30,282 nucleotides of DNA, taken from contig DIHU01000224.1 of assembly GCA_002420315.1 (NCBI GenBank), positions 1 to 30,282 of the forward strand. Direction: 5' to 3'. Positions 15,540 through 24,234 of this stretch are shown one piece after another. The stretch's first letter is position 1. Each line of letters begins with the position of its first letter. The stretch comes from Akkermansiaceae bacterium UBA5688 (GTDB lineage: Bacteria; Verrucomicrobiota; Verrucomicrobiia; Verrucomicrobiales; Akkermansiaceae). Position numbers and translations under genes: made by a program. Under the pieces are notes generated by a model. It had not been told where the DNA came from, ran no database searches, and saw nothing but the letters and a program-made list of their open reading frames with translations.

Positions 15540-15773
15540 ATGTCGGCGGAGGACACACTAGCAGTTTGCATGTTGTTCGTGCTGCTGATCTCGGCCGGCA
15601 CATTAGCGACGATTCTCTTTTCGATGATGCGGAACGCTGGAAGAAAAGACGAGTTGGCCGATTTATTAAAAGACGATGAGGCTTCGAGTGAGCCCGAAAT
15701 CGAGCCAGTAGGCCCTGATGAGGAATCGGGACAACTACCGTGGGAAAAAGACGCTGATTGGTGGCGGGAATGA
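15540..15773 (+). CDS. Small single-pass membrane protein, unknown function
   Basis: A 77-residue protein. One transmembrane helix (about residues 7-30, LAVCMLFVLLISAGTLATILF) is followed by a short basic stretch and an acidic cytoplasmic-type tail ending PWEKDADWWRE. That tryptophan-rich end is reminiscent of short proteins annotated next to other genes in Verrucomicrobiota, but I cannot name a family. It is convergent with trpB, with one base between their stop codons. The clean hydrophobic profile and the conserved-looking C-terminal motif support coding. Confidence 0.65.
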   Translation: MSAEDTLAVCMLFVLLISAGTLATILFSMMRNAGRKDELADLLKDDEASSEPEIEPVGPDEESGQLPWEKDADWWRE

Positions 15774-15774
15774 T

Positions 15775-16980
15775 TCACTCGCCGCCAAGGAGATATTTGG
15801 AGGCCTGCTCGACGTCTTTGTCACCACGACCAGAAAGGTTTGCAATGATGATATCTTCCTTTCGCATGGAACCCGCGATCTTTGAAACGTAAGCCATAGC
15901 GTGGGAAGACTCGAGGGCGGGAATGATACCTTCGGTATAAGAAAGCTCTCGAAAAGCAGCCAATGCCTCGTCGTCGGTCGCGTAGGTGTATTCGGCCCGC
16001 CCGATATCTTGGAGGTAGGCGTGTTCGGGTCCGACGGCGGCGTAGTCAAGGCCGGCGCTAACGGAGTGAGTAAGCTCGATTTGACCGTCATCGTTGGCAA
16101 GGAGCCAGGTTTTGGAACCTTGAAGAACGCCTAACTTACCACCTTGAAATCTGGCGGCGTGTTTTTCCGGCTTGATTCCTTCGCCACCGGCTTCCACTCC
16201 TACCATCCGGGTGTCTTCATCGTCGACAAATGGATGGAATAGTCCCATGGCATTTGAGCCTCCGCCGACGCAAGCGACGAGGAGGTCAGGGAGGCGACCC
16301 TCCTTTTGAAGAACTTGCTCGCGTGCTTCGAGGCCAATGATGCGGTGGAAATCCCGGACCATCATGGGGAAAGGATGGGGCCCTAAAGCGGATCCTAAAA
16401 TGTAGTGGGTATCGTCGACTGTGGCGACCCAGTCGCGCATTGATTCGTTGACAGCTTCTTTAAGGGTGGCTTGCCCGGCAGTCACAGGAACAACTTTGGC
16501 GCCCATCAACCTCATTCGGGTGACGTTAAGGGCCTGGCGCTTCATATCGACTTCGCCCATGTAAACGGTACACTCCATTCCGAAGCGGGCGCAAACAGTT
16601 GCGGTGGCGACACCGTGTTGACCAGCACCGGTTTCGGCGATAATGCGCTTTTTACCAAGTCTCTTGGCTAGGAGGAGTTGGCCGATGGCATTATTGATTT
16701 TGTGAGCTCCGGTGTGGAGAAGATCTTCGCGTTTGAGGTAGATTTTGGCACCACCGAGTTGCTCGGTCCAACGCTCCGCAAGGTAAAGAGGTGTTGGGCG
16801 GCCACAATAATTGTGAAGGAGATCATCCAATTCAGCTTGAAAACAAGGGTCAGCCTTGGCCTCGTCGTAGGCGGCCACGAGATCATCCAGGGGTGTCATG
16901 AGTGTTTCTGGAGCGAAACATCCTCCAAATTGACCATAGTGACCCGTTGCGTCTGGGACAGCGCTAGCCTCGTTGCTCAT
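15775..16980 (-). CDS. trpB: Tryptophan synthase beta subunit
   Basis: TrpB, 401 residues, the PLP enzyme that joins indole to serine to give tryptophan, normally in an alpha2-beta2 complex with TrpA. The PLP lysine is Lys94 in HTGAHKINNAIGQ, the catalytic Glu116 is in AETGAGQHGVA, and the phosphate-binding loop GGGSNAMG is at 239-246. YAAVGPEHAYL and the closing NLSGRGDKD are also typical of TrpB1. Length is standard. There is no trpA in this window, so the trp genes are dispersed or trpA lies elsewhere. It is divergent from purN across 188 bases. No leader peptide or attenuator was seen upstream. Confidence 0.97.
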   Translation of the reverse strand: MSNEASAVPDATGHYGQFGGCFAPETLMTPLDDLVAAYDEAKADPCFQAELDDLLHNYCGRPTPLYLAERWTEQLGGAKIYLKREDLLHTGAHKINNAIGQLLLAKRLGKKRIIAETGAGQHGVATATVCARFGMECTVYMGEVDMKRQALNVTRMRLMGAKVVPVTAGQATLKEAVNESMRDWVATVDDTHYILGSALGPHPFPMMVRDFHRIIGLEAREQVLQKEGRLPDLLVACVGGGSNAMGLFHPFVDDEDTRMVGVEAGGEGIKPEKHAARFQGGKLGVLQGSKTWLLANDDGQIELTHSVSAGLDYAAVGPEHAYLQDIGRAEYTYATDDEALAAFRELSYTEGIIPALESSHAMAYVSKIAGSMRKEDIIIANLSGRGDKDVEQASKYLLGGE

Positions 16981-17102
16981 GATGTCACGGTAGCCGATGA
17001 GTGAGGATTGGCACGCGCAAATTTTGCAGTCTTCTGAGCCATTACGAATTTAGACCCAATAGAATTTTAGGGGTTCTTATTTGATGCCCGTATCCTCGAT
17101 AA

Positions 17103-17120
17103 TTTCACATTTGTGTGAAA
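17103..17120 (+). promoter_or_regulatory. Perfect inverted repeat, possible operator upstream of purN
   Basis: TTTCACA (17103-17109) and TGTGAAA (17114-17120) are separated by four bases, a symmetric site of the kind bound by dimeric regulators. It lies 49 bases before the purN start, in the trpB-purN divergent gap. The half-sites are the reverse orientation of a CRP site. The regulator, if any, is not known. Confidence 0.3.
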
Positions 17121-17168
17121 CGCAAATCAGGTCGTGATTTTGTGTGGTGTTTCTGCTGGATTCTCTTC

Positions 17169-17717
17169 ATGGCGAAGATCGCGGTGCTAGGTTCTGGAAC
17201 GGGGTCAAATTTCCAAGCCCTTTTAGAGGAGTTTGCTGATGAGATCGTGCTGGTGATTTCTGACCAGCCGGGTGCTGGGATTTTGGAGAAAGCAAAAGCA
17301 GCTGGAATACCAACGGCATTAGAGGAAGGAGGTCCTCGTCTTAGCGCCCGAATTTTGAAGCGTCTTGACGGTATCGACCTCATCTGCCTCGCGGGTTATA
17401 TGCGTTTAGTAAAAGATCCACTTTTAAGTGCTTTTCCAAAACGTATTCTTAACATTCATCCATCACTTCTCCCAATGTATCCTGGGAAAGCGGCTTGGGA
17501 GCAAGTTCTGGCTGATAAAGCAGAAGTGACAGGTTGCACCGTTCATTATGTCGATGCCGGAATCGATACCGGAGAAGTGATTTTACAAGAAAAAGTAGCG
17601 ATCTTAATGAATGATACTGCAAAGACTCTGCATGCCCGGATCCAAATTGCAGAGCATCGCATTTATCCAGAGGCGGTGAGGCTGGTGCTCAAAAAAATGA
17701 CTGGCGGGGCGTTATGA
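17169..17717 (+). CDS. purN: Phosphoribosylglycinamide formyltransferase PurN
   Basis: GAR transformylase, 182 residues, third step of de novo purine synthesis: it transfers a formyl group from 10-formyltetrahydrofolate to GAR. The N-terminal phosphate-binding loop is AVLGSGTGSNFQAL. The catalytic residues are Asn96 and His98 in NIHPSLLP and Asp133 in GIDTGEV. The start at 17169 is chosen because family proteins begin right at MAKIAVLGSG; a GTG at 17115 would add 18 unrelated residues. No other pur gene is nearby. It converges with the VCBS gene. Confidence 0.95.
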   Translation: MAKIAVLGSGTGSNFQALLEEFADEIVLVISDQPGAGILEKAKAAGIPTALEEGGPRLSARILKRLDGIDLICLAGYMRLVKDPLLSAFPKRILNIHPSLLPMYPGKAAWEQVLADKAEVTGCTVHYVDAGIDTGEVILQEKVAILMNDTAKTLHARIQIAEHRIYPEAVRLVLKKMTGGAL

Positions 17718-17736
17718 AATTGCCAGTGAAGGGGAT

Positions 17737-17761
17737 AAAAGCATTAGTCCGACTAACCGCT
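17737..17761 (-). terminator. Candidate terminator of the SGNH-haem protein-VCBS operon
   Basis: TTAGT (17744-17748) and ACTAA (17752-17756) pair over a CCG loop, and AGC (17740-17742) with GCT (17759-17761) extends the stem across a small internal loop. On the minus strand it starts four bases after the VCBS stop codon and ends in GCTTTTATCC. The T tract is short. It might also serve purN from the other strand. Confidence 0.35.
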
Positions 17762-17765
17762 AAGC

Positions 17766-18962
17766 TTATTTCAAGCTGCTAAATATAAAAACTCCCTTTT
17801 TGTTTCCGACACCTAAGTCGGTTTTCCCATCACCATTAACATCGCCAGCGGCAAGTTGAGTCCCGACGCCTGAATCGGTATCGAGAAGGTGGGGAACAAA
17901 TCGAGATCCCCTATCATCACGGACGAGTTCGAACCAGTAGAGAACGGCAGGCTGGTCAGCCCCAGGGTCATTACCATTGTGGGCAAAATACCGCTTACCA
18001 GTTGCGAAGTCGGTAAGTCCGTCTTGATTGAAGTCGCCCGCAACGAGCGAGTGTGCTTGGCTAAAAGTTACGCCGCCAACCCCGGATGACTTATCTTCGG
18101 GGATTAGGCTATGTTTTTTGAAAGTGATGCGGCCTTCACGTTTTTGGTTTTCAAACCAAGCGAGTCCCCAAGAGTGGGCGGCGGTGCTTGAGACGACGTC
18201 ATTGTCCCCATCCCCATCGATATCAAAAACAAGCATCTGAGCACCACCAGCTGGCGCAAATTGGTAGCGGTGGAAATTCCAGTTGCCAGCCTTGAGGGGC
18301 TCAGCAGGAGCCTCATACCATCCTTCTTTTTCGAGCACGTCGGTTCGACCGTCGCCATTTAGGTCACCGAAGCCAAGACCGTGATAGTAGGGAGATTTGG
18401 TCCGCTCGGGCGAGATGGAATGAAAGGTCCATGGTTTTTCGGGAGATTTGGGATTCGGGCTGAAGAAGCCGAAACGCCCATCCTTCATCGCGATTAGCTC
18501 AAGGTTACCGTCACCGGTAAGGTCTGTAATTTCAGGAGATTCGTTACCGATTTTCTCGGCCACGCGATATTTGGTCCAGTTTAGCGATGGTTGTTCGGGC
18601 TGTAGATAGAGGTCGAGGTGGAATTTGCCGTCGTGTGCGATCTGGAAGATGTCGCTGCGTCCGTCACCATTGATATCAAGGACCCAGCTTTGAAAGGAGT
18701 TATGCTGATAGCCTTTTGCTGGAACAGCTTCGCCGGGGCGGTAGCGGGTTGACTTTTTGAAGTCGGGGCCAGACCACCAGAAAGGACCGGCGAGAAGGTC
18801 TGTTTTACCATCGCCATTGACGTCACCAAAAGAAGCTCCTTCGGTGTAAACGCCGGGGGCAACGACCTGACGAGAATGGGAGGGTTTTTCTTTTTCGGAA
18901 TCGCGGGCAGCAATTGAAATGGCAACGAGTCCGAGGGGGAAGGTGAGATTAAGAAGCTTCAT
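17766..18962 (-). CDS. Secreted VCBS/FG-GAP repeat protein
   Basis: A 398-residue exported protein predicted to form a seven-bladed beta-propeller. After a signal peptide (about 1-19) there are seven calcium-binding-type motifs: DVNGDGKTDL, DINGDGRSDI, DLTGDGNLEL, DLNGDGRTDV, DIDGDGDNDV, DFNQDGLTDF and DVNGDGKTDL. Such propellers usually bind carbohydrate, protein or haem partners; none can be named here. The start codon overlaps the stop of the preceding PVC-type haem protein gene as ATGA (18959-18962), so it is probably translationally coupled and works with that protein. Confidence 0.88.
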   Translation of the reverse strand: MKLLNLTFPLGLVAISIAARDSEKEKPSHSRQVVAPGVYTEGASFGDVNGDGKTDLLAGPFWWSGPDFKKSTRYRPGEAVPAKGYQHNSFQSWVLDINGDGRSDIFQIAHDGKFHLDLYLQPEQPSLNWTKYRVAEKIGNESPEITDLTGDGNLELIAMKDGRFGFFSPNPKSPEKPWTFHSISPERTKSPYYHGLGFGDLNGDGRTDVLEKEGWYEAPAEPLKAGNWNFHRYQFAPAGGAQMLVFDIDGDGDNDVVSSTAAHSWGLAWFENQKREGRITFKKHSLIPEDKSSGVGGVTFSQAHSLVAGDFNQDGLTDFATGKRYFAHNGNDPGADQPAVLYWFELVRDDRGSRFVPHLLDTDSGVGTQLAAGDVNGDGKTDLGVGNKKGVFIFSSLK

Positions 18963-21900
18963 TCAGTGACAATTTCCAGTAAAACTCCAGTCTGCCGGGA
19001 AGCGGAATTTACGGCGAGAGTAAAATGCTGAGGATCGTCGTTTCCATTGAGTTCAATGATAGCAGGTCCTTTTTCGGGGAGAATAATTTCGGTTTTCCCT
19101 GCGAAGAGATCAAGGAGGTTGGTGTCGTTGATCTTAAGTTTTACTTTTCCTTTTTGAGTGATGCCGAAGCGAGCGACTCCCCAGGTGTTATGACCGCGAC
19201 CTCTGACCTGGGGAAGCTCTGAAGGAAGGAGTTCTCCACTGACTTTGCTACCGTAGATTTGCCATTCGTAACCCTCAAACTTTTCGGTAAAGGTGGCGGT
19301 TCCATAATGGCCCATGCCATCGACTGTTCGGGGGTGAGGCTTCAAGGCCATAAAGTCTCGGATGAGGGGTTTTGCGCTAACTTTAAAGTCACCGTCTTTC
19401 CCTAACTCGGAGAGAAATCGAACCAAGTCAATGAATTGGTCTTCCCGAAGCCCGGCGGTGAGCCCGGGCGGCATCATAGAAACAGGGCTGATGGTGATGT
19501 CCTTGATATCACTCCTAGCGATGCGGTTCATCTTGCCAGCATAGTCACGGAGAATAACCTCGTTATCACTTTCGCTGATCAAACCACCTGTGTGAGTATT
19601 ACCATTTTTCTCGCTGACCAAGGTGGTGTGGTAGCCTTCCTTGATCTTGTCGTTGGGATTAAGAAGTGAGGTGATGAGGTAGTCGACCGGGGCGCTGGCT
19701 CCAATGCTGACGAGGTCGGGGCCGATTGGGCTGCCGACTCCGCCGATGGCGTGGCATGCGATGCATTGGAGATCGGCTCGCCGATAGATCGTTTCGCCGC
19801 GATGAGGATCGCCTTCCGTTCGCACGCGCTCAATGAGCTTGGTCATATCTGCGCTAGAGGGTTGCTGAGACATAGGCGTGAGCTTTCCGGAGAGTTGTAA
19901 GGCCGCCATCAGGTCCTTGGGGGGCCGCCCCGAGGTGCCGGCACGCTGGAGGCCGAGAGTTGCGATTTTGGAAGGCAAGGTTTTATCCTCAAGGGCTTTG
20001 GCAAGCGAAGTAGAGGCTCTGGCGCTTTGCAGGAAGCTCGTAAATAAGCTGTGTTCGTCTTTTCCTTCTTTGTCTTTTTGCAACAATGCCACGGCGCTTG
20101 CGGCAGCTCGATCGGGAGCGATTTTAGCTAATTCTTTCACTGCAATGACGCGAGTGGCTTCGTCGGGCGATTTCTTCGAGAGCTTGAGGAAGAGCTTGAT
20201 CGTTTCTTCGTCGCCGAAGAGGCGAAGTCCCTCGGCTGCGGCTTGGCGTTTAGCAGGGGACTGAGTGAAAGCAGTTACCAACTTGTTGCGGGCAGGAGCG
20301 AACTTCCAAAGACCCGCAAGTTTGGCAGCGCTCGCGAAGACAGTCGGTTTCTTCGAATCTAGGAAGGGCAGAAGCTGTTCTTGGCCTTCCGCGGGCTGAA
20401 GTTTTCGAATCTGAGCAGCAGTGACAAGCCTGTTGAGGATGGTCGGCTCTTTGGGCGCTAGTTTGAAGAGGCGGCTCAGGTTGTTAGCAGAACCAACTTG
20501 TGAAATGACGGAGATGGCATCTTTGCGTTCGGTCGGAGTGAGGCTTCCATTGTCAAGACTGGTGAAGATGGATTCGAGCGAAAGTGTCTTTCCAAGGGCT
20601 TTCATCGCAAAGATCAGGTGCGGGAGTTTGTCTCCGAAGACAGGCTTGCCAGCCTCAAATTTTGGAGCCCAATGTTCCTGGTGTTCGCGAACGATGGACC
20701 AGAGCGCGAAGTCCATGGTCTTGTCGACCGGATGATTGAGCGCTTGCAGGGCAGTGGGAACCGAGTCAGGTCCAGGCATTTGGGCGAGACAACTCACGGC
20801 CCAGAGGCGAACGCGTCCGTTTGGGTCGTTAATAGCCTTCTTAATGATGTTGGTGGCGCCGGTGACTTCTTCGTGGCGATGATAGATGACACGCAGTGCG
20901 GCGGCGCGGTAGCGGGGGTCATCAGATGAGATGAGGGATTTGATGAGGTTGATTGCGGTGTGGTTGACAGCCTGATGATTCCACATTGCTTGCATACGGG
21001 AGAAGTTATCGGTGAGCTTGCTGCTCCAAGTGCTGAGTTCCGGGAGCACGTCTGTGCGGGTGCGAAGCTCGTTGCGAGCTTGTTCGCGGTGGATACGCTC
21101 TTTTGAAATGGTGTGAGCGAGGAGTTCTTTGATGGAGAATTTAGAGAAGTCCTTTTTCTCAATGAGCGGTTGACCTTTGAAGGTGACACGCCAGATACGG
21201 CCCCGTGAGTGGTCGCGGCGGGCGTCGCGGAAGTCCACTTCGCCGTGCTGAATAATAGGGTTATACCAGTCAGCAATATAAAGTGCCCCATCGGGTCCCA
21301 TTTTTACGTCGATGGGGCGAAAGGCGCGGTGGGAGGAGCTCAGGAAGTCATCGATGCGGGTTGAGTTGTAAGATGAACCCTCGGGATTCAAGCGGTAGGC
21401 ATTGATGCGGTGGCCACGGAAGTCGGGTGCAATTAGCACGCCGCGAAACTTTTCCGGGACGTGGGATCCGGATAGGATTTCCAAGCCGCAAAGCTTGGGC
21501 TGCCCCGGATTGAGACCATCCACGATACGTTTGGCTCCGGGTGAAGTACGGAAGACGGAGCGTGGGAAAATATCATTGATACCGTGACCGCCGGCGCCAT
21601 CAGTAGCGAATGTTTGGCCGTGTTCGTCAAAGATGAATCCCCAAGGGTTGATTAGACCTTTGGATAGGATCTCGGCGCGTTGAGTTTCGGGGCGGAAGTG
21701 CCAGATGCCACCACCCATCAGTCGGCGAACTCCGTAAGGGGTTTCGAGGTGGCTGTGTATATAAATGGATTGAAGAAAATAGAGCATACCATCGGGACCT
21801 TGTTCAAAGGTGTGGACGATGTGGTGGGTGTCCTCAGTCCCAAAGCCGGAAAGGACGACCCGACGTTGATCAGCTTTTCCATCACCATCGGTATCTTTAA

Positions 21901-22303
21901 GAAAAATGATTTCCGTGGAATTGGCGACATAGGCTCCACCATCGGCTGGGAGGACTGCGGTAGGAATGTGCAGGTTGTCGGCAAAGACAGTACGTTTGTC
22001 AGCAATACCATCGCCGTTTGTGTCCTCCAGAATTAGGACCTTATCGTTTTCTTCAGCGCCAGGAACGATGTGCGGATACATCCCACTGGAGACGAGCCAG
22101 AGACGGCCTCTAGAATCGAAGTTCATCTGCACCGGCTTCGCGATCATGGGATCTGAAGCAACGAGCTGGATCTCCATCCCTTCCGGAAGGTTGAAAGCGG
22201 CGGCTTGTTTGATCGGATCTGGATCAGGAATGTCTTTGAGGCCGCGTTGGGCGAAAGTTGGTAGGGTCGTGAGAGAGACCGCGAGGAGAAGTCGGGTGAT
22301 CAT
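18959..22303 (-). CDS. PVC-type haem-binding / membrane-bound dehydrogenase-like protein
   Basis: A giant exported protein of 1114 residues of the kind almost confined to the PVC superphylum. After a signal peptide (to about residue 18) comes a six-bladed propeller-like dehydrogenase domain (about 25-375: LPEGMEIQLVASDP, DSRGRLWLVSS, DTNGDGIADKR, GLINPWGFIFD, GPDGALYIADWYNP). Next is a long HEAT-type helical region (about 390-800) and then a single c-type haem site, Cys847-Ile-Ala-Cys850-His851 in QCIACHAIGG, followed by GPDLVSIG and SLLNPNDKI as usual for this domain. The last 150 residues are a beta-rich extension. It probably oxidises a sugar or other small substrate and passes electrons to the respiratory chain; the substrate is unknown. 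It lies two bases after the SGNH gene. Confidence 0.93.
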   Translation of the reverse strand: MITRLLLAVSLTTLPTFAQRGLKDIPDPDPIKQAAAFNLPEGMEIQLVASDPMIAKPVQMNFDSRGRLWLVSSGMYPHIVPGAEENDKVLILEDTNGDGIADKRTVFADNLHIPTAVLPADGGAYVANSTEIIFLKDTDGDGKADQRRVVLSGFGTEDTHHIVHTFEQGPDGMLYFLQSIYIHSHLETPYGVRRLMGGGIWHFRPETQRAEILSKGLINPWGFIFDEHGQTFATDGAGGHGINDIFPRSVFRTSPGAKRIVDGLNPGQPKLCGLEILSGSHVPEKFRGVLIAPDFRGHRINAYRLNPEGSSYNSTRIDDFLSSSHRAFRPIDVKMGPDGALYIADWYNPIIQHGEVDFRDARRDHSRGRIWRVTFKGQPLIEKKDFSKFSIKELLAHTISKERIHREQARNELRTRTDVLPELSTWSSKLTDNFSRMQAMWNHQAVNHTAINLIKSLISSDDPRYRAAALRVIYHRHEEVTGATNIIKKAINDPNGRVRLWAVSCLAQMPGPDSVPTALQALNHPVDKTMDFALWSIVREHQEHWAPKFEAGKPVFGDKLPHLIFAMKALGKTLSLESIFTSLDNGSLTPTERKDAISVISQVGSANNLSRLFKLAPKEPTILNRLVTAAQIRKLQPAEGQEQLLPFLDSKKPTVFASAAKLAGLWKFAPARNKLVTAFTQSPAKRQAAAEGLRLFGDEETIKLFLKLSKKSPDEATRVIAVKELAKIAPDRAAASAVALLQKDKEGKDEHSLFTSFLQSARASTSLAKALEDKTLPSKIATLGLQRAGTSGRPPKDLMAALQLSGKLTPMSQQPSSADMTKLIERVRTEGDPHRGETIYRRADLQCIACHAIGGVGSPIGPDLVSIGASAPVDYLITSLLNPNDKIKEGYHTTLVSEKNGNTHTGGLISESDNEVILRDYAGKMNRIARSDIKDITISPVSMMPPGLTAGLREDQFIDLVRFLSELGKDGDFKVSAKPLIRDFMALKPHPRTVDGMGHYGTATFTEKFEGYEWQIYGSKVSGELLPSELPQVRGRGHNTWGVARFGITQKGKVKLKINDTNLLDLFAGKTEIILPEKGPAIIELNGNDDPQHFTLAVNSASRQTGVLLEIVTE

Positions 22304-22305
22304 TT

Positions 22306-23199
22306 CTACTTGAGGGAGAGAGTGGTTTTTTTAAGGGCTTCGATTTGCTTTTCGGCGTCGGCGATGAGCGGGTCAAACATGGGCAGTTCTTTAAGGTTGT
22401 TACCTTGCTCGTGTTTGCGGAATAGGCGAAGATAGGTTTCGTTGGCGGGGCGCCATCGAAAGAAGAAAAGCTTGTTTTTAGCAACGGTTGCTTCGCGGAG
22501 TTTGCGGGCGTGCTCGCTTTGAAGTTGGTTGCCGGTGGCAAGGGAAAGACCGAGGGCTTCGACCAATTTTGGAGCTGCGGTCTGATAGCCTTCAGGTGTG
22601 AAGTGGAGCCCATTGTCGGTGAGGCCCCTGCTTTCACCTAGAGTGGTGAAGAAGTCTGCGAATTGAAGTTTGTGTTTTTGGGCTAGTTTACCAACAGCCT
22701 TTGAGTAAAGGGCGAGTCGCTTGTTGTGCTCTCTCATATCTGGCATGGGAGCGCCGAGGGATTCGGCGGGCGGGGGTGAGACGATCACGATCTCACGGGG
22801 GCTCGCGGATGATTTAATCATAGAAAGGAGGGTTTCGTATCCAGCAAGGAATTCGGGAAGTCCCTTTTGTCCGTCATAGGCAGCGACCGCACCGTAGCAA
22901 ACGATGACAACGTTGGGTTTAAGCTCGGTGAGGTCGGATTTAAGCCGGTCAAAGCCTTCCTTGGGCGGACCAAAGTAACTTCGGGCGTGACCAAAGACGG
23001 TATCGCCACTCCAACCGAGATTACGGAATTTCAGTTTCTTCTTTCTAGCCGAGAGATTGATTGCTGTTTCGAGATAGCCATATTTTTGGGCACGTTCGAT
23101 CACGGTGTTTCCGAGGAGAACGACCGTGTCGTTGTCTTCAAACGTGACAGCTGAGGCGGGAATGATGATTGATAGGAGAGATAGCCAAAACTTCTTCAT
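22306..23199 (-). CDS. SGNH/GDSL-hydrolase-like exported protein with substituted catalytic residues
   Basis: A 297-residue exported protein of SGNH fold. The start at 23199 gives the signal peptide MKKFWLSLLSIIIPASA; an upstream in-frame start at 23256 is less likely. Residue positions from that start show departures from the family. Block I is GNT at 30-32, where GDS with the nucleophilic serine is expected. Block III reads YGAV at 102-105 in place of GxND. Block V is DNGLH at 195-199, so Asn occupies the DxxH aspartate position while His199 is kept. The C-terminus has PANETYLRLFRKHEQG, which I recognise from the N-terminal part of some PVC haem proteins. It is first in a three-gene operon with the haem protein and the VCBS propeller. 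Confidence 0.85.
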   Translation of the reverse strand: MKKFWLSLLSIIIPASAVTFEDNDTVVLLGNTVIERAQKYGYLETAINLSARKKKLKFRNLGWSGDTVFGHARSYFGPPKEGFDRLKSDLTELKPNVVIVCYGAVAAYDGQKGLPEFLAGYETLLSMIKSSASPREIVIVSPPPAESLGAPMPDMREHNKRLALYSKAVGKLAQKHKLQFADFFTTLGESRGLTDNGLHFTPEGYQTAAPKLVEALGLSLATGNQLQSEHARKLREATVAKNKLFFFRWRPANETYLRLFRKHEQGNNLKELPMFDPLIADAEKQIEALKKTTLSLK

Positions 23200-23242
23200 A
23201 AATTGCGGGCACTTCCTACGCTTCATTGGGGTTAGGTTTGTC

Positions 23243-23312
23243 ATACAATTTCCCAACCCTTAGCCTCTTTATCTCTCGTCGACCTAAATTGTATCATAAT
23301 CTCGACCGAGAG
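23243..23312. promoter_or_regulatory. Interlocked inverted repeats in the SGNH / fucose-operon divergent region
   Basis: ATACAATTT (23243-23251) and AAATTGTAT (23286-23294) are a perfect 9-bp inverted repeat with a 34-base spacer. CTCTCG (23273-23278) and CGAGAG (23307-23312) form a second, overlapping inverted pair. CCCAACCC (23252-23259) is also mirrored by GGGTTGGG at 23371-23378. The ATTGTAT half-sites resemble GntR-type operators, but this is only a resemblance. The 272-base gap holds the promoters of both the SGNH operon and the fucose operon; no convincing -10/-35 pair was found. Confidence 0.4.
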
Positions 23313-23471
23313 AAAGTAGTGAGATTATTGGCCAGAGAAGTGATGTGAGAAGTGGCTGTTAGGTGATTTTGGGTTGGGTGCTTGCCTCGGTCCTGTAGAT
23401 CTGGCAATTACTGGTTAGAGGTTAGATTTCAATGCTGGGTATTCTTTCATTGCTCAAGAATTTTAGACTTT

Positions 23472-24221
23472 ATGAAAAACGTTATTGTTACCGGAGGTGG
23501 TTCAGGAATTGGCAGGGCGATTTGCCAGCGATTGGCGGAGGATGGCTATCATATCGTGATCCTCGATCTCGATGAGGGTGCTGGATTTGAGACGGTCGGT
23601 TTGGTCAAACAAGCCGGCGGGAGTGCCGAGTGCCTGGTATGTGATGTTTCTTCGACCGAATCGGTTCAGGAAGTTTTTGCTGGGATTTTAAGAATTGATG
23701 CTTTGGTCAACTGCGCCGGTATCGCTTCAATCGGCAAAGCGGCCGATACCACCCCTGAAGAAATGGACCGGATTTATGGAGTGAATGTGAAAGGGATTTA
23801 TCACTGCATTTACTTTGCGATTCCAAAAATGATTGAAGGTGGGGGAGGAGCGATCGTGAATATGGCGTCGATGGCGGCGAAAGTGGGAATTCAGGAACGT
23901 TTTGCTTATTCGATGTCAAAGGGAGCGGCGGTTTCGATGACCTTATCGGTCGCTCGAGATTATCTAGCGGAAGGAATTCGTGCGAATTGCATTTGTCCGG
24001 CACGAATCCATACTCCGTTTGTTGATGGTTACCTCGAGAAAAATTATCCCGAAGAGGAGAGGGCGGGAATGTTCAAAAAACTTTCAGAGTATCAACCAAT
24101 TGGTCGAATGGGAAAACCTTCTGAGGTTGCGGAATTGGCCGCATTCTTGTGTTCGGATAAAGCAGCCTTTATCACCGGATCCGCATACGATATCGACGGT
24201 GGAGCAACTCTTTTAAGATAG
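23472..24221 (+). CDS. SDR oxidoreductase, probable 2-keto-3-deoxy-L-fuconate dehydrogenase
   Basis: A 249-residue short-chain dehydrogenase/reductase. The nucleotide-binding motif TGGGSGIG is at 7-14, Asp32 after the second strand suggests NAD preference, and the catalytic triad is Ser133, Tyr146 and Lys150 (YSMSK). The segment CPARIHTPFVDGYLEKNYP matches what I know of 2-keto-3-deoxy-L-fuconate 4-dehydrogenases. The start at 23472 is taken because the Rossmann strand begins at once; an ATG-less extension to 23382 is unlikely. It is the first gene of the fucose operon, 13 bases before the FAH gene. The exact role, this step or another SDR step in the same pathway, is inferred. Confidence 0.85.
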   Translation: MKNVIVTGGGSGIGRAICQRLAEDGYHIVILDLDEGAGFETVGLVKQAGGSAECLVCDVSSTESVQEVFAGILRIDALVNCAGIASIGKAADTTPEEMDRIYGVNVKGIYHCIYFAIPKMIEGGGGAIVNMASMAAKVGIQERFAYSMSKGAAVSMTLSVARDYLAEGIRANCICPARIHTPFVDGYLEKNYPEEERAGMFKKLSEYQPIGRMGKPSEVAELAAFLCSDKAAFITGSAYDIDGGATLLR

Positions 24222-24234
24222 AAAATTTAGACTA

